From an uncultured Bacteroides sp. (lineage in GTDB: Bacteria; Bacteroidota; Bacteroidia; Chitinophagales; Chitinophagaceae), in contig CABHOP010000039.1 in the NCBI GenBank assembly GCA_902168085.1, positions 61,238 through 125,237 on the forward strand: 64,000 nt of DNA. Reading direction: 5' to 3'. The notes beneath the pieces were generated by a model that ran no database searches, was not told the origin of the DNA, and saw nothing but the letters and a program-made list of their open reading frames with translations. The position numbers and the translations under genes were made by a program. Positions 8,586 through 16,838 of the stretch are shown one piece after another; the first letter of the stretch is position 1, and every line of letters starts with the position of its first letter.

Positions 8586-9029
8586 TTAAAAATCCACCTT
8601 TTGCAGCAAGGTTTTTAATTCGTCGGTTGCAAGCGCTATCCTGCGCGTGTTATAATCAAAACATATCATACCATTTTTAGCATGTGCCACATCAACAGCT
8701 ACATTATTTCGCATGGTTTTGATGCGATACAGCAGGTCGAAAGACCGGTCGGTTATTTCATCCGCATATATCGCAATATCCAGTATCTCACCGAAAAAGG
8801 CCTCTGCTTTATAAGCTATCATTACGTCGGCCATTATCAGGCTATTGCCGGTTATATTCAATTCATCCCCGCCCCAAGCCCGCAACATTTGCATGCGGGC
8901 CTCGTGTATTATGGAAAGTACCGAATCATTACCCAGGTGGTTTCCATAATTAATATCGCTTATACGAACACTTACCTTGGTTTCAAATAGTGGTTTTTCA
9001 GCAGGAAACTTTATTTTTACACGGCTCAT
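8586..9029 (-). CDS. 4HBT-family acyl-CoA thioesterase
   Basis: A 147-residue hotdog thioesterase. The motif ISDINYGNHLGND near residues 22-34 has the Asp and the conserved Gly-Asn-His of the 4-hydroxybenzoyl-CoA thioesterase family. It would hydrolyse an acyl-CoA; the acyl group is unknown. I chose the start at 9029 (MSRVKIKF); an upstream start at 9080 would run into the divergent FAH gene. The start codons of the two divergent genes are only 12 bp apart. Confidence 0.8.
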   Translation of the reverse strand: MSRVKIKFPAEKPLFETKVSVRISDINYGNHLGNDSVLSIIHEARMQMLRAWGGDELNITGNSLIMADVMIAYKAEAFFGEILDIAIYADEITDRSFDLLYRIKTMRNNVAVDVAHAKNGMICFDYNTRRIALATDELKTLLQKVDF

Positions 9030-9041
9030 AATTATGGAATA

Positions 9042-9653
9042 ATGAAGATCATCTGTATCGGACGAAATTACAGCGAACATGCCAAAGAATTGAATAATGA
9101 GGTGCCTACAGAGCCTGTTATATTTATGAAGCCTAAAAGCGCTTTACTCTTTCCCGAAAAACCGCTTTATTACCCTGAATTTACCGACGACCTGCAATAT
9201 GAATGCGAACTGGTAGTACGCATCAGTAAAAACGGAAAGTATATACAGGAAAAGTTTGCACCCAAGTATTACAATGCCATTAGCGTTGGCCTTGACTTTA
9301 CGGCACGCGATGTGCAGCAGCGGCAAAAAGAAAAAGGCCTGCCATGGGAAATAGCTAAAGCCTTTGATCTGTCAGCAGCCGTTGGGCAGTTCATACCCAT
9401 AGGACCGGATATGGATGTGAACAACCTGAACTTTCACCTGAAGGTAAACGACCAGTTGGTACAAAAAGGCAATAGCAGCGATATGCTGTTCAGCATAAAT
9501 AAAATCATAGCATACGTATCTATATACTTCACTCTTAATATCGGCGACCTGATATATACCGGTACGCCGGCAGGTGTTGGGTCTTTAAATGTTTACGATA
9601 AACTGGAGGGCTATTTAGAAGATCAGAAATTGCTGCAAGTAGAAATAAGATAA
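9042..9653 (+). CDS. fumarylacetoacetate hydrolase family protein
   Basis: A 203-residue FAH-fold enzyme beginning MKIICIGRNY, the usual start of the short acylpyruvase/YcgM group. Metal ligands are suggested by the Glu pair in YECELVV (about residues 48-52) and the Asp in GLDFTARD (about 83-90). YcgM-like enzymes cleave or decarboxylate acylpyruvates or oxaloacetate; which one applies here cannot be told. It is followed 16 bp later by the bestrophin gene. Confidence 0.83.
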   Translation: MKIICIGRNYSEHAKELNNEVPTEPVIFMKPKSALLFPEKPLYYPEFTDDLQYECELVVRISKNGKYIQEKFAPKYYNAISVGLDFTARDVQQRQKEKGLPWEIAKAFDLSAAVGQFIPIGPDMDVNNLNFHLKVNDQLVQKGNSSDMLFSINKIIAYVSIYFTLNIGDLIYTGTPAGVGSLNVYDKLEGYLEDQKLLQVEIR

Positions 9654-9669
9654 TTATAAAAAAACATCT

Positions 9670-10548
9670 GTGCGTATATACAACCCCAAACAATGGTTTC
9701 AGATACTATTTGAATTTCATAAATCTGATACGCTCAGAAAACTATTACCTCTTATATTTTGCATAGCGTTCTATTCTGCAGGGGTAGCATATTTTGAATT
9801 AAACTTCCTGAACTTCAGCGCTAATAGCTATACCAAAAACATTTCGCAGATGCATAGTCTGCTAAGCTTTGCATTATCGTTACTATTGGTATTCCGTACC
9901 AATACAGCTTATGACAGATGGTGGGAAGGCCGTAAGCAATGGGGCGCGCTGGTAAATAACAGTCGCAACCTGGCCATTAAGCTCAACTCCCTGCTTGGTA
10001 AAAATGATACTGAAAACCGTTTGTTCTTTAAAAATGCGATATCCCTTTATGCATCGGTATTGAAAGACCATCTGCAGGCAGAAGCTACGCGCTTCGCATT
10101 GGATGAAACGGCACACCCCGAATTTGCCAATCTCAATACCGAGAAACATGCGCCCAACCAGATTGCGACAATGATGACGGACAGGATATATCAATTGCAT
10201 AAAGATGGTATCATTTCAGGCGAACAATTATTGTTCATCAATCCCGAAATCACCAGTTTTACAGATATATGCGGTGCGTGTGAGCGCATCAAAAACACAC
10301 CTATCCCCTACTCTTACAGCGCTTTCATAAAGAAGTTCATTTTCATATACGTAATGACACTTCCATTCGGATATGTATTTACATTAGGTTACTTTATTGT
10401 CCCGATATCCGCTATCGTTTTCTATGTGCTATCAAGCCTCGAACTCATTGCCGAAGAAATAGAAGAACCATTTGGCAAAGACAGTAACGACCTGCCTATG
10501 GATAAGATGGCAACCAACATACGCAAGCATGTATCGGAAATACTCTAA
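9670..10548 (+). CDS. bestrophin/UPF0187 family anion or cation channel
   Basis: A 292-residue membrane protein that starts with GTG. Hydrophobic helices lie at about residues 26-44, 61-77, 220-240 and 243-260. The family signature FRTNTAYDRWWEGRKQWG is at about residues 78-95. Bacterial bestrophins (YneE group) are pentameric channels; the Klebsiella member conducts cations. It may share a transcript with the FAH gene before it. Confidence 0.82.
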   Translation: MRIYNPKQWFQILFEFHKSDTLRKLLPLIFCIAFYSAGVAYFELNFLNFSANSYTKNISQMHSLLSFALSLLLVFRTNTAYDRWWEGRKQWGALVNNSRNLAIKLNSLLGKNDTENRLFFKNAISLYASVLKDHLQAEATRFALDETAHPEFANLNTEKHAPNQIATMMTDRIYQLHKDGIISGEQLLFINPEITSFTDICGACERIKNTPIPYSYSAFIKKFIFIYVMTLPFGYVFTLGYFIVPISAIVFYVLSSLELIAEEIEEPFGKDSNDLPMDKMATNIRKHVSEIL

Positions 10549-10581
10549 ATTTCCTTTTATTATCAACCATAATTTCAGCAC

Positions 10582-10911
10582 ATGAAGTATCTATACCTCT
10601 TTATAGCCATTGTTTCTGAGGTCATCGCTACCAGTTCTCTAAAGGCTGCCGAAGGGTTTACCAAGCTATGGCCTAGTGTGCTTGTGATAGCAGGTTATGC
10701 TTCGGCATTCTATTTTTTAAGCATTACGGTTAAGGTGATGCCCGTGGGTATTACTTATGCTTTATGGTCGGGGGTAGGTATCGTGCTGGTAACCATAGCA
10801 GGCATATTCCTGTATAAGCAAATGCCCGACTTACCTGCTATCATCGGCATGGTACTAATAACCATAGGTGTGCTGGTCATCAACATCTTCTCAAAAACAA
10901 CCATAGAATAG
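10582..10911 (+). CDS. SMR-family multidrug efflux protein
   Basis: A 109-residue protein with four hydrophobic helices and the essential membrane Glu at residue 13 (LFIAIVSEVIATSSLKAA), as in EmrE. The helix-3 motif PVGITYALWSGVG is complete. SMR pumps exchange protons for cationic drugs such as quaternary ammonium compounds, as antiparallel dimers. It is close to EmrE/QacE rather than to guanidinium exporters, judging from the WSGVG segment. No partner SMR gene lies next to it, so a homodimer is likely. Confidence 0.85.
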   Translation: MKYLYLFIAIVSEVIATSSLKAAEGFTKLWPSVLVIAGYASAFYFLSITVKVMPVGITYALWSGVGIVLVTIAGIFLYKQMPDLPAIIGMVLITIGVLVINIFSKTTIE

Positions 10912-10953
10912 GCTTAATAAACAGTCCATTTCTGCTAACTTCGCTACACAATA

Positions 10954-11511
10954 ATGGGTATTACAATGCAAAAAGTTCGTTTCTTTTCCCTGCTTACAGC
11001 TTTATATATTTTTTCTACTGCAGCAATGGCACAGCAACCTGCATTAGGCTGCAACGACCGTGCTATCCGCCTGCAAGCCGAACAGATAAAGCAAGACTTT
11101 AAAACACAAGGGCAAAAAATATATAAGGATGCCATGATAACCATGGAATCGAGGCAACCCTCTCCCATTGCCACCCAATTGCAAAAAGGCAAGCTATATC
11201 AGTTAATATTTGTAGGTAGCAAAGATGCGAAACGTATCTCGATGGAACTCTTTGATGGCCGGGATAAAAAAATTGAAGACCGTACTTTAAAAACACCTGC
11301 ACAGCAAAATTTTATTGTGTATTCCTTCGTGCCTGAGCGTACGGACGTATACCTGATAGTGCTGACACAAAACAAAGGCATGCAGGAAATGTGCGGCAGC
11401 TTCACCATAATGGAAGCTGATGATAAAAAAGAATCAACAGCCACACCTGCCAATAACAGCAAGCCTAAACCGGCAACAACCCCACAACCTTCTAAAAAAG
11501 GTGGAAAATAG
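10954..11511 (+). CDS. secreted hypothetical protein with Pro/Lys-rich tail
   Basis: A 185-residue protein with a signal peptide ending near AMAQ. The mature part has a predicted beta-rich region (residues 70-150) with two cysteines, one in GCND after the signal and one in MCGSF, which may pair. The tail from about residue 150 is rich in Thr, Pro, Ala and Lys ([16 protein letters not shown]) and looks unfolded or wall-facing. I do not recognise the family. A second possible start lies at 10966. A TAACTTCG element near 10938 could be its promoter. Confidence 0.65.
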   Translation: MGITMQKVRFFSLLTALYIFSTAAMAQQPALGCNDRAIRLQAEQIKQDFKTQGQKIYKDAMITMESRQPSPIATQLQKGKLYQLIFVGSKDAKRISMELFDGRDKKIEDRTLKTPAQQNFIVYSFVPERTDVYLIVLTQNKGMQEMCGSFTIMEADDKKESTATPANNSKPKPATTPQPSKKGGK

Positions 11512-11540
11512 AAGTATATCTATTTATTAAAACCATTTCT

Positions 11541-12215
11541 ATGGATGTAAAAATAGAAGCCGGCTGGAAAAAACAGTTATCCGAGGAATTTGAAAAACCT
11601 TATTTCAAGGAAATCGTTCATTTTTTGAAAGCTGAAAAATCAGCAGGAAAAACAATATATCCACCGGGCAAGTTCATTTTTAATGCATTTAACACCACAC
11701 CGTTTGATGAAGTAAAAGTGGTGATACTGGGGCAAGATCCATATCATAACCCCGGGCAGGCCCATGGGCTCAGCTTTTCGGTGCCTATGGGCGTAGCACC
11801 ACCGCCATCGCTGGTAAATATATTCAAAGAGCAGAAAGAAGACCTTGATATACAAATACCGAATCACGGGAATCTTGAAAAATGGGCCAATCAGGGGGTA
11901 CTGCTCCTCAATGCAGCCTTGACCGTAGAGGCGCATAAACCAATGTCTCACAGCAAAATTGGCTGGCACCATTTTACCGATGATGTGATACGCATCATAT
12001 CCGAACGGAAGGAACATGTGGTATTTATGCTTTGGGGCGGATTTGCAAAAGGCAAAAAGGAACTGATAGACACATCAAAGCACCTGGTACTTACGGCTGC
12101 GCACCCATCACCATTATCTGCACACAACGGTTTCTTTGGAAGCCATCATTTCAGCAAGGCTAATAAATGGCTGGAACAACACGGTATGAAAGCCATTGAC
12201 TGGAGCCTCGATTAA
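11541..12215 (+). CDS. ung: uracil-DNA glycosylase, family 1
   Basis: A 224-residue UDG that removes uracil from DNA as the first step of base excision repair. The catalytic motif [18 protein letters not shown] starts at residue 64 with catalytic D66. The uracil-binding Asn is in [10 protein letters not shown] (N124), and the minor-groove loop [13 protein letters not shown] starts at H188. Length and motifs match the family fully. The acyltransferase gene starts 7 bp after the stop, so the two are probably co-transcribed. Confidence 0.95.
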   Translation: MDVKIEAGWKKQLSEEFEKPYFKEIVHFLKAEKSAGKTIYPPGKFIFNAFNTTPFDEVKVVILGQDPYHNPGQAHGLSFSVPMGVAPPPSLVNIFKEQKEDLDIQIPNHGNLEKWANQGVLLLNAALTVEAHKPMSHSKIGWHHFTDDVIRIISERKEHVVFMLWGGFAKGKKELIDTSKHLVLTAAHPSPLSAHNGFFGSHHFSKANKWLEQHGMKAIDWSLD

Positions 12216-12222
12216 AAAACAC

Positions 12223-12978
12223 ATGAAGTTTATAAAAAACATAGCAGGACATGTTTATTTCTTTCTGGGGATGCTGTTATTTGTTATCAGCATGCTGATA
12301 GTAGTGATACCTATATGGATCTCATCATTACTGAAAGAGCCACTCAGGTCTAAACTGCTGCATAAAGTATTCAGGTTGTGGATGGGTGTATTCATGCCTA
12401 TGGTAGGATGCCCTGTGAGGCGTAAGGGCAAGGAAAACTTTAAAGCAGGGAAAAATTATGTAGTGGTCATCAACCACAATTCTTTAGTTGATATACCTGT
12501 ATCCTCTCCCTGGATACCCGGCCCTAATAAAACACTCGCTAAGGTGGAAATGGCTAAGATTCCCATCTTTGGCCTTATCTACAAAGCAGGCTCTGTATTA
12601 GTTGACCGCAGCAGTGAAAGCAGCCGACGGGAAAGCTTTACCAGAATGCAGGAAATGCTGGATAGAGGCTTGCATCTTTGCCTGTATCCTGAAGGTACCC
12701 GCAATAAAACAAAAGAACCGCTACAGCGCTTTTATGATGGTGCTTTTATAACGGCTATCAGGGCACAAAAGCCCATTATACCCGGGCTCATCTTCAATAC
12801 CGGCACCATATTACCACATAATAAAAAGCTTTGGGCACGACCTAAAACCATACACTTCCACTTTTTGCCGGCCATAGAAACCAAAGGGCTTACACTGCAT
12901 GACCTTGGCGCCTTAAAACAAAAAGTATTTAACCTGATGACCGATTATTATGCTGCCAACAAAGCACAACTATCATGA
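12223..12978 (+). CDS. plsC: 1-acyl-sn-glycerol-3-phosphate acyltransferase (PlsC family)
   Basis: A 251-residue membrane acyltransferase making phosphatidic acid or a related lipid. It has an N-terminal hydrophobic stretch (residues 7-36), the HX4D motif in NHNSLVD at about residues 84-90, and the substrate motif YPEGTRNKTK at about residues 155-164. I chose the ATG at 12223, seven bases after the ung stop; a longer frame from 12196 would overlap ung. The next gene overlaps by 4 bp. Confidence 0.87.
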   Translation: MKFIKNIAGHVYFFLGMLLFVISMLIVVIPIWISSLLKEPLRSKLLHKVFRLWMGVFMPMVGCPVRRKGKENFKAGKNYVVVINHNSLVDIPVSSPWIPGPNKTLAKVEMAKIPIFGLIYKAGSVLVDRSSESSRRESFTRMQEMLDRGLHLCLYPEGTRNKTKEPLQRFYDGAFITAIRAQKPIIPGLIFNTGTILPHNKKLWARPKTIHFHFLPAIETKGLTLHDLGALKQKVFNLMTDYYAANKAQLS

Positions 12979-13745
12979 CCTTTAATATCATTGGCACTGG
13001 AAATACGGCATGGTTTATAGCTACACGGCTGGTAGCAGGCGGCCACATTTGTAATGGTATCTATGGCCGTAATATGGAGGCTACACAGAAGTTAGCCAAT
13101 AGTGTAGCTTCAAAGGCATTTGAATTAGCAGCCGGCATCAACGACATGGCAGATGTGTGTATCATAGCCATATCAGACCATGCCATTGATGACATTGTAA
13201 AGAACTTAAGCTTTACGGATACAGTTCTTTTACATACTGCAGGAGCGGTAGACGCAGGCGTGCTTGCCGCAGCAGCCCCGCATTATGGTGTTATTTGGCC
13301 TATTTATTCTATCGTAAAAGACAACCTTCCGGTAGAAAAAACAATACCCACCGCCTGGGAGGTATCTACGGAAACAGCAAGAGAAGCCATCCTTGCCCTG
13401 CTACCCGCACTTACCAATATGGCTTATGAGGCCGATAGTACACAAAGGCGTTGGCTGCATATGAATGCCGTATTCAGTAACAATTTTACCAATCACATCT
13501 TTGCCATTGTGCAACATCTTTGTGCCGAAAAAGGGTTGCCATTTAGCTTGCTTCAACCCATCATCCGGCAAACTGTTGACAGGTTGAGTAGCCATAATGC
13601 TGAATACCTGCAAACGGGGCCTGCCCGCCGTGGCGATAGTCCTACCATAGAAAAACACCTTGCTTTACTACAGGAACATCCCGAATGGCAACAGGTGTAC
13701 AGCCAACTGAGCGCTTCGATACAAGCTATGTATCAAAAGAAGTAA
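12975..13745 (+). CDS. Rossmann-like/DUF2520 oxidoreductase-like protein
   Basis: A 256-residue protein with an N-terminal dinucleotide-binding fold (FNIIGTGNTAWFIA at residues 3-16) and a C-terminal helical DUF2520 domain (NAVFSNNFTNHIF near residue 162). It resembles ProC/F420-dependent NADP oxidoreductase-type enzymes, but the substrate is unknown. Its start overlaps the plsC stop by the bases ATGA, so translation is probably coupled. The family is widespread in Bacteroidota. Confidence 0.75.
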   Translation: MTFNIIGTGNTAWFIATRLVAGGHICNGIYGRNMEATQKLANSVASKAFELAAGINDMADVCIIAISDHAIDDIVKNLSFTDTVLLHTAGAVDAGVLAAAAPHYGVIWPIYSIVKDNLPVEKTIPTAWEVSTETAREAILALLPALTNMAYEADSTQRRWLHMNAVFSNNFTNHIFAIVQHLCAEKGLPFSLLQPIIRQTVDRLSSHNAEYLQTGPARRGDSPTIEKHLALLQEHPEWQQVYSQLSASIQAMYQKK

Positions 13746-13800
13746 TTGCCCTAAAAGACAAGCATATACCATCATTTAGCTTTAAGCAGCACAAATCATT

Positions 13801-13808
13801 TAACTTTG
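13801..13808 (+). promoter_or_regulatory. Bacteroidota -7 promoter element for fdx-iscX
   Basis: TAACTTTG matches the TAnnTTTG consensus exactly. It lies 25 bp before the ferredoxin start. A weak -33-like TTTA occurs about 22 bp upstream. Confidence 0.6.
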
Positions 13809-13833
13809 CGCAGAAATCTGACCACACACTTAC

Positions 13834-14172
13834 ATGTATACAGTAAAATTTAAATTTGAACAAAAAGGACTGGAGCCTGTTACAATAGAGAATGTTGCCC
13901 CCGGGCAAAGTATTTTAGAAGTAGCGCTGGATAACAATATAGAACTGCACCATAACTGTGGTATGGTATGTGCCTGCAGCACCTGCCACCTGTATCTGGA
14001 AAAAGGTGAAGACCTGGTAGCTGAACTATCGGATAAAGAAGAAGACTTTATAGACCGTGCCCGCAACCCGAAGCTGGAATCGAGATTGGGATGCCAATGC
14101 GTATTGAATGATGATGATAGCGGCGTGGTAGAAGTTACGATACCTGACCAGTCCGTTATACACGGCGATTAA
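13834..14172 (+). CDS. fdx: [2Fe-2S] ferredoxin, ISC type
   Basis: A 112-residue adrenodoxin-like ferredoxin. The cluster ligands fit C42, C48 and C51 (CX5CX2C) with the last in RLGCQCVL (C87 or C89). Extra cysteines C46 and the second of the late pair are also present. Such ferredoxins donate electrons during iron-sulfur cluster assembly. The neighbour is IscX, which supports an assembly role, yet no iscS, iscU or other isc gene is next to the pair. Confidence 0.88.
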   Translation: MYTVKFKFEQKGLEPVTIENVAPGQSILEVALDNNIELHHNCGMVCACSTCHLYLEKGEDLVAELSDKEEDFIDRARNPKLESRLGCQCVLNDDDSGVVEVTIPDQSVIHGD

Positions 14173-14204
14173 TTACACAAAACATAATAAACTTACCACA
14201 ATAG

Positions 14205-14444
14205 ATGGCACATTACGAACCACCCATACATTGGAATGATTACGAAGATATAGCCCAGAAACTATATGAACGCTTTGGCGATGATTTTGGCGAAAGCCGG
14301 ATATACAGGATACGCTTTACAGACCTGCTGGAGTGGGTTTTAGAGATACCCAACTTTGAAGGAAAACGCGAAGAAAGCAACGAAGGACACCTCGAAATGA
14401 TACAATCGAGCTGGGTGTACGAATGGCGCGACAACCAGGGTTAA
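14205..14444 (+). CDS. iscX: Fe-S cluster assembly protein IscX
   Basis: A 79-residue acidic protein with the IscX pattern IHWNDYEDIAQKL near residues 8-20 and RFTDLLEWVLEIPNFEG near residues 42-58. IscX binds iron and the desulfurase IscS and tunes cluster assembly. The tail of about ten residues after the family core is a little longer than in E. coli. It sits 32 bp after fdx and is likely co-transcribed from the TAACTTTG promoter. Confidence 0.88.
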   Translation: MAHYEPPIHWNDYEDIAQKLYERFGDDFGESRIYRIRFTDLLEWVLEIPNFEGKREESNEGHLEMIQSSWVYEWRDNQG

Positions 14445-14452
14445 TCCATAAC

Positions 14453-14812
14453 TTATTTTGCCTCGAAGCTGCCGGTTAGTTTAAACAGATCGGCAGCTTC
14501 GTTTTTAAACGAAGCATTTACGTTTAGCCCTCTGCCCTCCTGTTTCCAGCTCACATTTACTACAGGCTGTACATCCGGTGTTATTAGTTGCAGAAATTTT
14601 ACAATACCTGCATCACGCATCCACAGGTTTTTATCCGTTTGCTGTTCCAATAGTTCTTTTACCATTTCCATCATACACACACCGGGCACCACGGGCTGGC
14701 CGGGAAAGTGGCCTTTAAATATATCGTGCTGGGTATTGAAGGCTACCTTGCACGAAAAACTATTGGGTTCTCTTTGTATATACTCTATCTTATAAAAGTC
14801 ATTCATCAGCAT
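14453..14812 (-). CDS. FabZ-like hotdog 3-hydroxyacyl-ACP dehydratase
   Basis: A 119-residue single hotdog domain with the FabZ signature GHFPGQPVVPGVCMMEM at about residues 34-50, giving the catalytic His and Glu. It is shorter than FabZ and distinct from the FabZ half of the LpxC fusion at 43462. It is the last gene of a minus-strand set in which each gene overlaps the next by 14 to 26 bp: deacetylase, LolA-like, lipoprotein, dehydratase. Such sets appear in aryl-polyene/flexirubin loci, where a dehydratase of this kind makes polyene chains. The exact substrate is unknown. Confidence 0.75.
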   Translation of the reverse strand: MLMNDFYKIEYIQREPNSFSCKVAFNTQHDIFKGHFPGQPVVPGVCMMEMVKELLEQQTDKNLWMRDAGIVKFLQLITPDVQPVVNVSWKQEGRGLNVNASFKNEAADLFKLTGSFEAK

Positions 14813-15452
14813 GGGTCTGAATTTTTTGTAAGGCTATTGTAAAGTTTGCTTTATGGTGGTTGAAAAACACGCTATCGGGCATATCCGTAGGTGTGTTTCG
14901 TCCTGTTGTTGTTATGGTTATCACTTTTTTCTTCTCACCGGCATTCTCTATTCTTACCAGTTGTTTATCCGTTTCTATATAGTATGCATACCCGCTCTCT
15001 ATATTAAAACAGTGATAAGTCGATTTACCCCTATCCCCCACAAAAAATTTTTCACTTTTTTTATCCAACCCCTTCATCAGCAATAGGCTCAGGTCCTTTT
15101 TTAGTGTCTTTATTACTGCCGGCCTATCCAGTTGCTCTATTACCTGGTTCACTTTGAATGAGTCCTGGCCATCCCATTCAAAATCGAAGAAGGTCATTCC
15201 CATTTCGTTTTGGAATACTGCACGTACCGTGCCATTTTCCATTGTTTTAAAAAGTAAAATTCCACTTAAATGGAATTTCTTGAATATTAGATTTCCGTTA
15301 ACAATACAACGGTAAAGAGCCTTATTAAATTGTGGCTTATATATAAATGCTGAATTTTGCGGCGTTTCCAGCGGCTGCAGGTGCTTGTATGGCGATGCAC
15401 ATCCTGCTATTAAAATGAGCAACAGACTACTTAACCTTAAATATGGCTTCAT
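14799..15452 (-). CDS. outer-membrane lipoprotein, LolB-like position
   Basis: A 217-residue lipoprotein: a signal of about 17 residues ends in the lipobox LIAGC. The mature part is mixed alpha/beta with no catalytic motif I recognise. It lies directly downstream of the LolA-like gene, overlapping it by 26 bp, so it may accept or anchor what the LolA-like protein carries. It overlaps the dehydratase by 14 bp. A LolB-like role is an inference from position only. Confidence 0.65.
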   Translation of the reverse strand: MKPYLRLSSLLLILIAGCASPYKHLQPLETPQNSAFIYKPQFNKALYRCIVNGNLIFKKFHLSGILLFKTMENGTVRAVFQNEMGMTFFDFEWDGQDSFKVNQVIEQLDRPAVIKTLKKDLSLLLMKGLDKKSEKFFVGDRGKSTYHCFNIESGYAYYIETDKQLVRIENAGEKKKVITITTTGRNTPTDMPDSVFFNHHKANFTIALQKIQTHADE

Positions 15453-16071
15453 TCAATGCTGCATTATGTTGAGTGTTGGAAAAGTCCATATCTGTATAAT
15501 CACCACCAGTTTCCGTCATGGTAAGACGGTCCACATCCAGCGTTTTCTTTTCCATATGCACATCCACCTGCTTAAACATTTTCTTCATCGCATCGGTAAC
15601 AGGCGATAACGATAGCAGGTAGTTCTGCCCGTTCTCATAGGCTGATACTTTAAAGTCGGAATTCTGAAATACCGTGCCCCGCATACAATCTATAATGATG
15701 CGGTTAACAGACTGCATCAGCTTGCTGTTCTTTGTATTTATCTTACTGGTCTTCTGCTCGTCTTTAATGGTAAGCTGCCCACCATTCATCACTACCAGGT
15801 AGGCATAGGGAGCGGTATATTCTATACGTACTTTATCCTCTTTCTTAAAATAGAATTTGCCTTTCGACTTGATCTTTTCTGATAATAGGGAAAGATTCTT
15901 GATCTGGGTAAAATCGCTGGTGATGGTCTGTTTGGCAGCATTCGATTTTGCTAGCGATTGCTGAAAAGCATTTACGTCTTTTAACTGCTGGTAACCCTTG
16001 GGCTGTGCGGTCACAACAAAACTACTGCATAGTAAAAGGGCACCCGATAATACATTACGCATAAGCATCAA
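15427..16071 (-). CDS. LolA-like outer-membrane lipoprotein carrier
   Basis: A 214-residue periplasmic protein with a signal peptide (ends near VTAQ) and the LolA pattern: ITSDFTQIKNLSLLSEKIKSKG at about residues 50-70, followed by GKFYFKKEDKVRIEY and MNGGQLTI. LolA carries lipoproteins across the periplasm; LolA-like proteins in polyene loci are thought to carry a lipid product. The linkage to a dehydratase and deacetylase favours the second view. It overlaps the deacetylase gene by 17 bp. Confidence 0.82.
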   Translation of the reverse strand: MMLMRNVLSGALLLCSSFVVTAQPKGYQQLKDVNAFQQSLAKSNAAKQTITSDFTQIKNLSLLSEKIKSKGKFYFKKEDKVRIEYTAPYAYLVVMNGGQLTIKDEQKTSKINTKNSKLMQSVNRIIIDCMRGTVFQNSDFKVSAYENGQNYLLSLSPVTDAMKKMFKQVDVHMEKKTLDVDRLTMTETGGDYTDMDFSNTQHNAALNEAIFKVK

Positions 16072-16825
16072 TTCCTAGTAAGCTATCTACGCGGGCAAAG
16101 GTAAATCCCTTTTTTCGGGCTTGTATGATAAATTCCGTTAAAATTTCGGCTGTAATAGGCATAGAATCATGAAGTAATACAATATCCCCTCCTTTTAACT
16201 TTCCTAACAACCGTTGCAGTAATACCTCCGGATCTTTTGCTTTTGTATCAAAAGAACGAATATTCCAACCAATAGATTGCATGCCCGTATTGCTTATAGC
16301 TTTTGCCAGGTTGGGGTTTGTAACGCCATAAGGAGGCCGAAAGCAAAGTGGCTTAACACCGGAAATAGATTGTATTGCGACATTCGTTTGCTCTATTTCT
16401 GCGGTCATTGATTTACTGCTCTGCCAATCGAAATTGAAACTGTGGTTATAACTGTGGTTGCCTATCAAATGACCTTCTGCATGCCAGCGTTTTACCAGTT
16501 GCGGATGGGCAACTGCATTTTTACCAATGGAAAAAAATGCTGCCGGCACACTATGCTCCTTCAGAATGTCCAGTATTCGCTCTGTTTGCGCAGCAGGCCC
16601 ATCATCAAAAGTAATGGCAATACGCTTATCAGAATTACTACCGTTATTATACGATTTGACGTAAAAATTCCACTGAATGTAAATAGACCCGAATACCAAT
16701 ACATGTATATAGATACCTATAACCACCAGCAGCCACCACCAATCTGTATAACCTAATAGATAAGCTATATCCAACGCTATAAGCGATAGAACCAGAATGA
16801 TATTTGCTAATTGAAAAGGGCGCAA
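16055..16825 (-). CDS. membrane-anchored NodB-type polysaccharide deacetylase
   Basis: A 256-residue protein with two N-terminal hydrophobic helices (residues 7-25 and 29-48) and a NodB domain from residue 66. All five motifs are visible: TFDDGP at 72-77, the zinc histidines H124 and H128 (HSYNH), RPPYG at 163, and LLHD at 217-220. It would remove acetyl groups from a sugar polymer or lipid-linked glycan outside the membrane. It heads the overlapping four-gene set. Deacetylases of this kind occur in flexirubin-type loci. Confidence 0.85.
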   Translation of the reverse strand: MRPFQLANIILVLSLIALDIAYLLGYTDWWWLLVVIGIYIHVLVFGSIYIQWNFYVKSYNNGSNSDKRIAITFDDGPAAQTERILDILKEHSVPAAFFSIGKNAVAHPQLVKRWHAEGHLIGNHSYNHSFNFDWQSSKSMTAEIEQTNVAIQSISGVKPLCFRPPYGVTNPNLAKAISNTGMQSIGWNIRSFDTKAKDPEVLLQRLLGKLKGGDIVLLHDSMPITAEILTEFIIQARKKGFTFARVDSLLGIDAYA

Positions 16826-16838
16826 GGAATAAATATAG

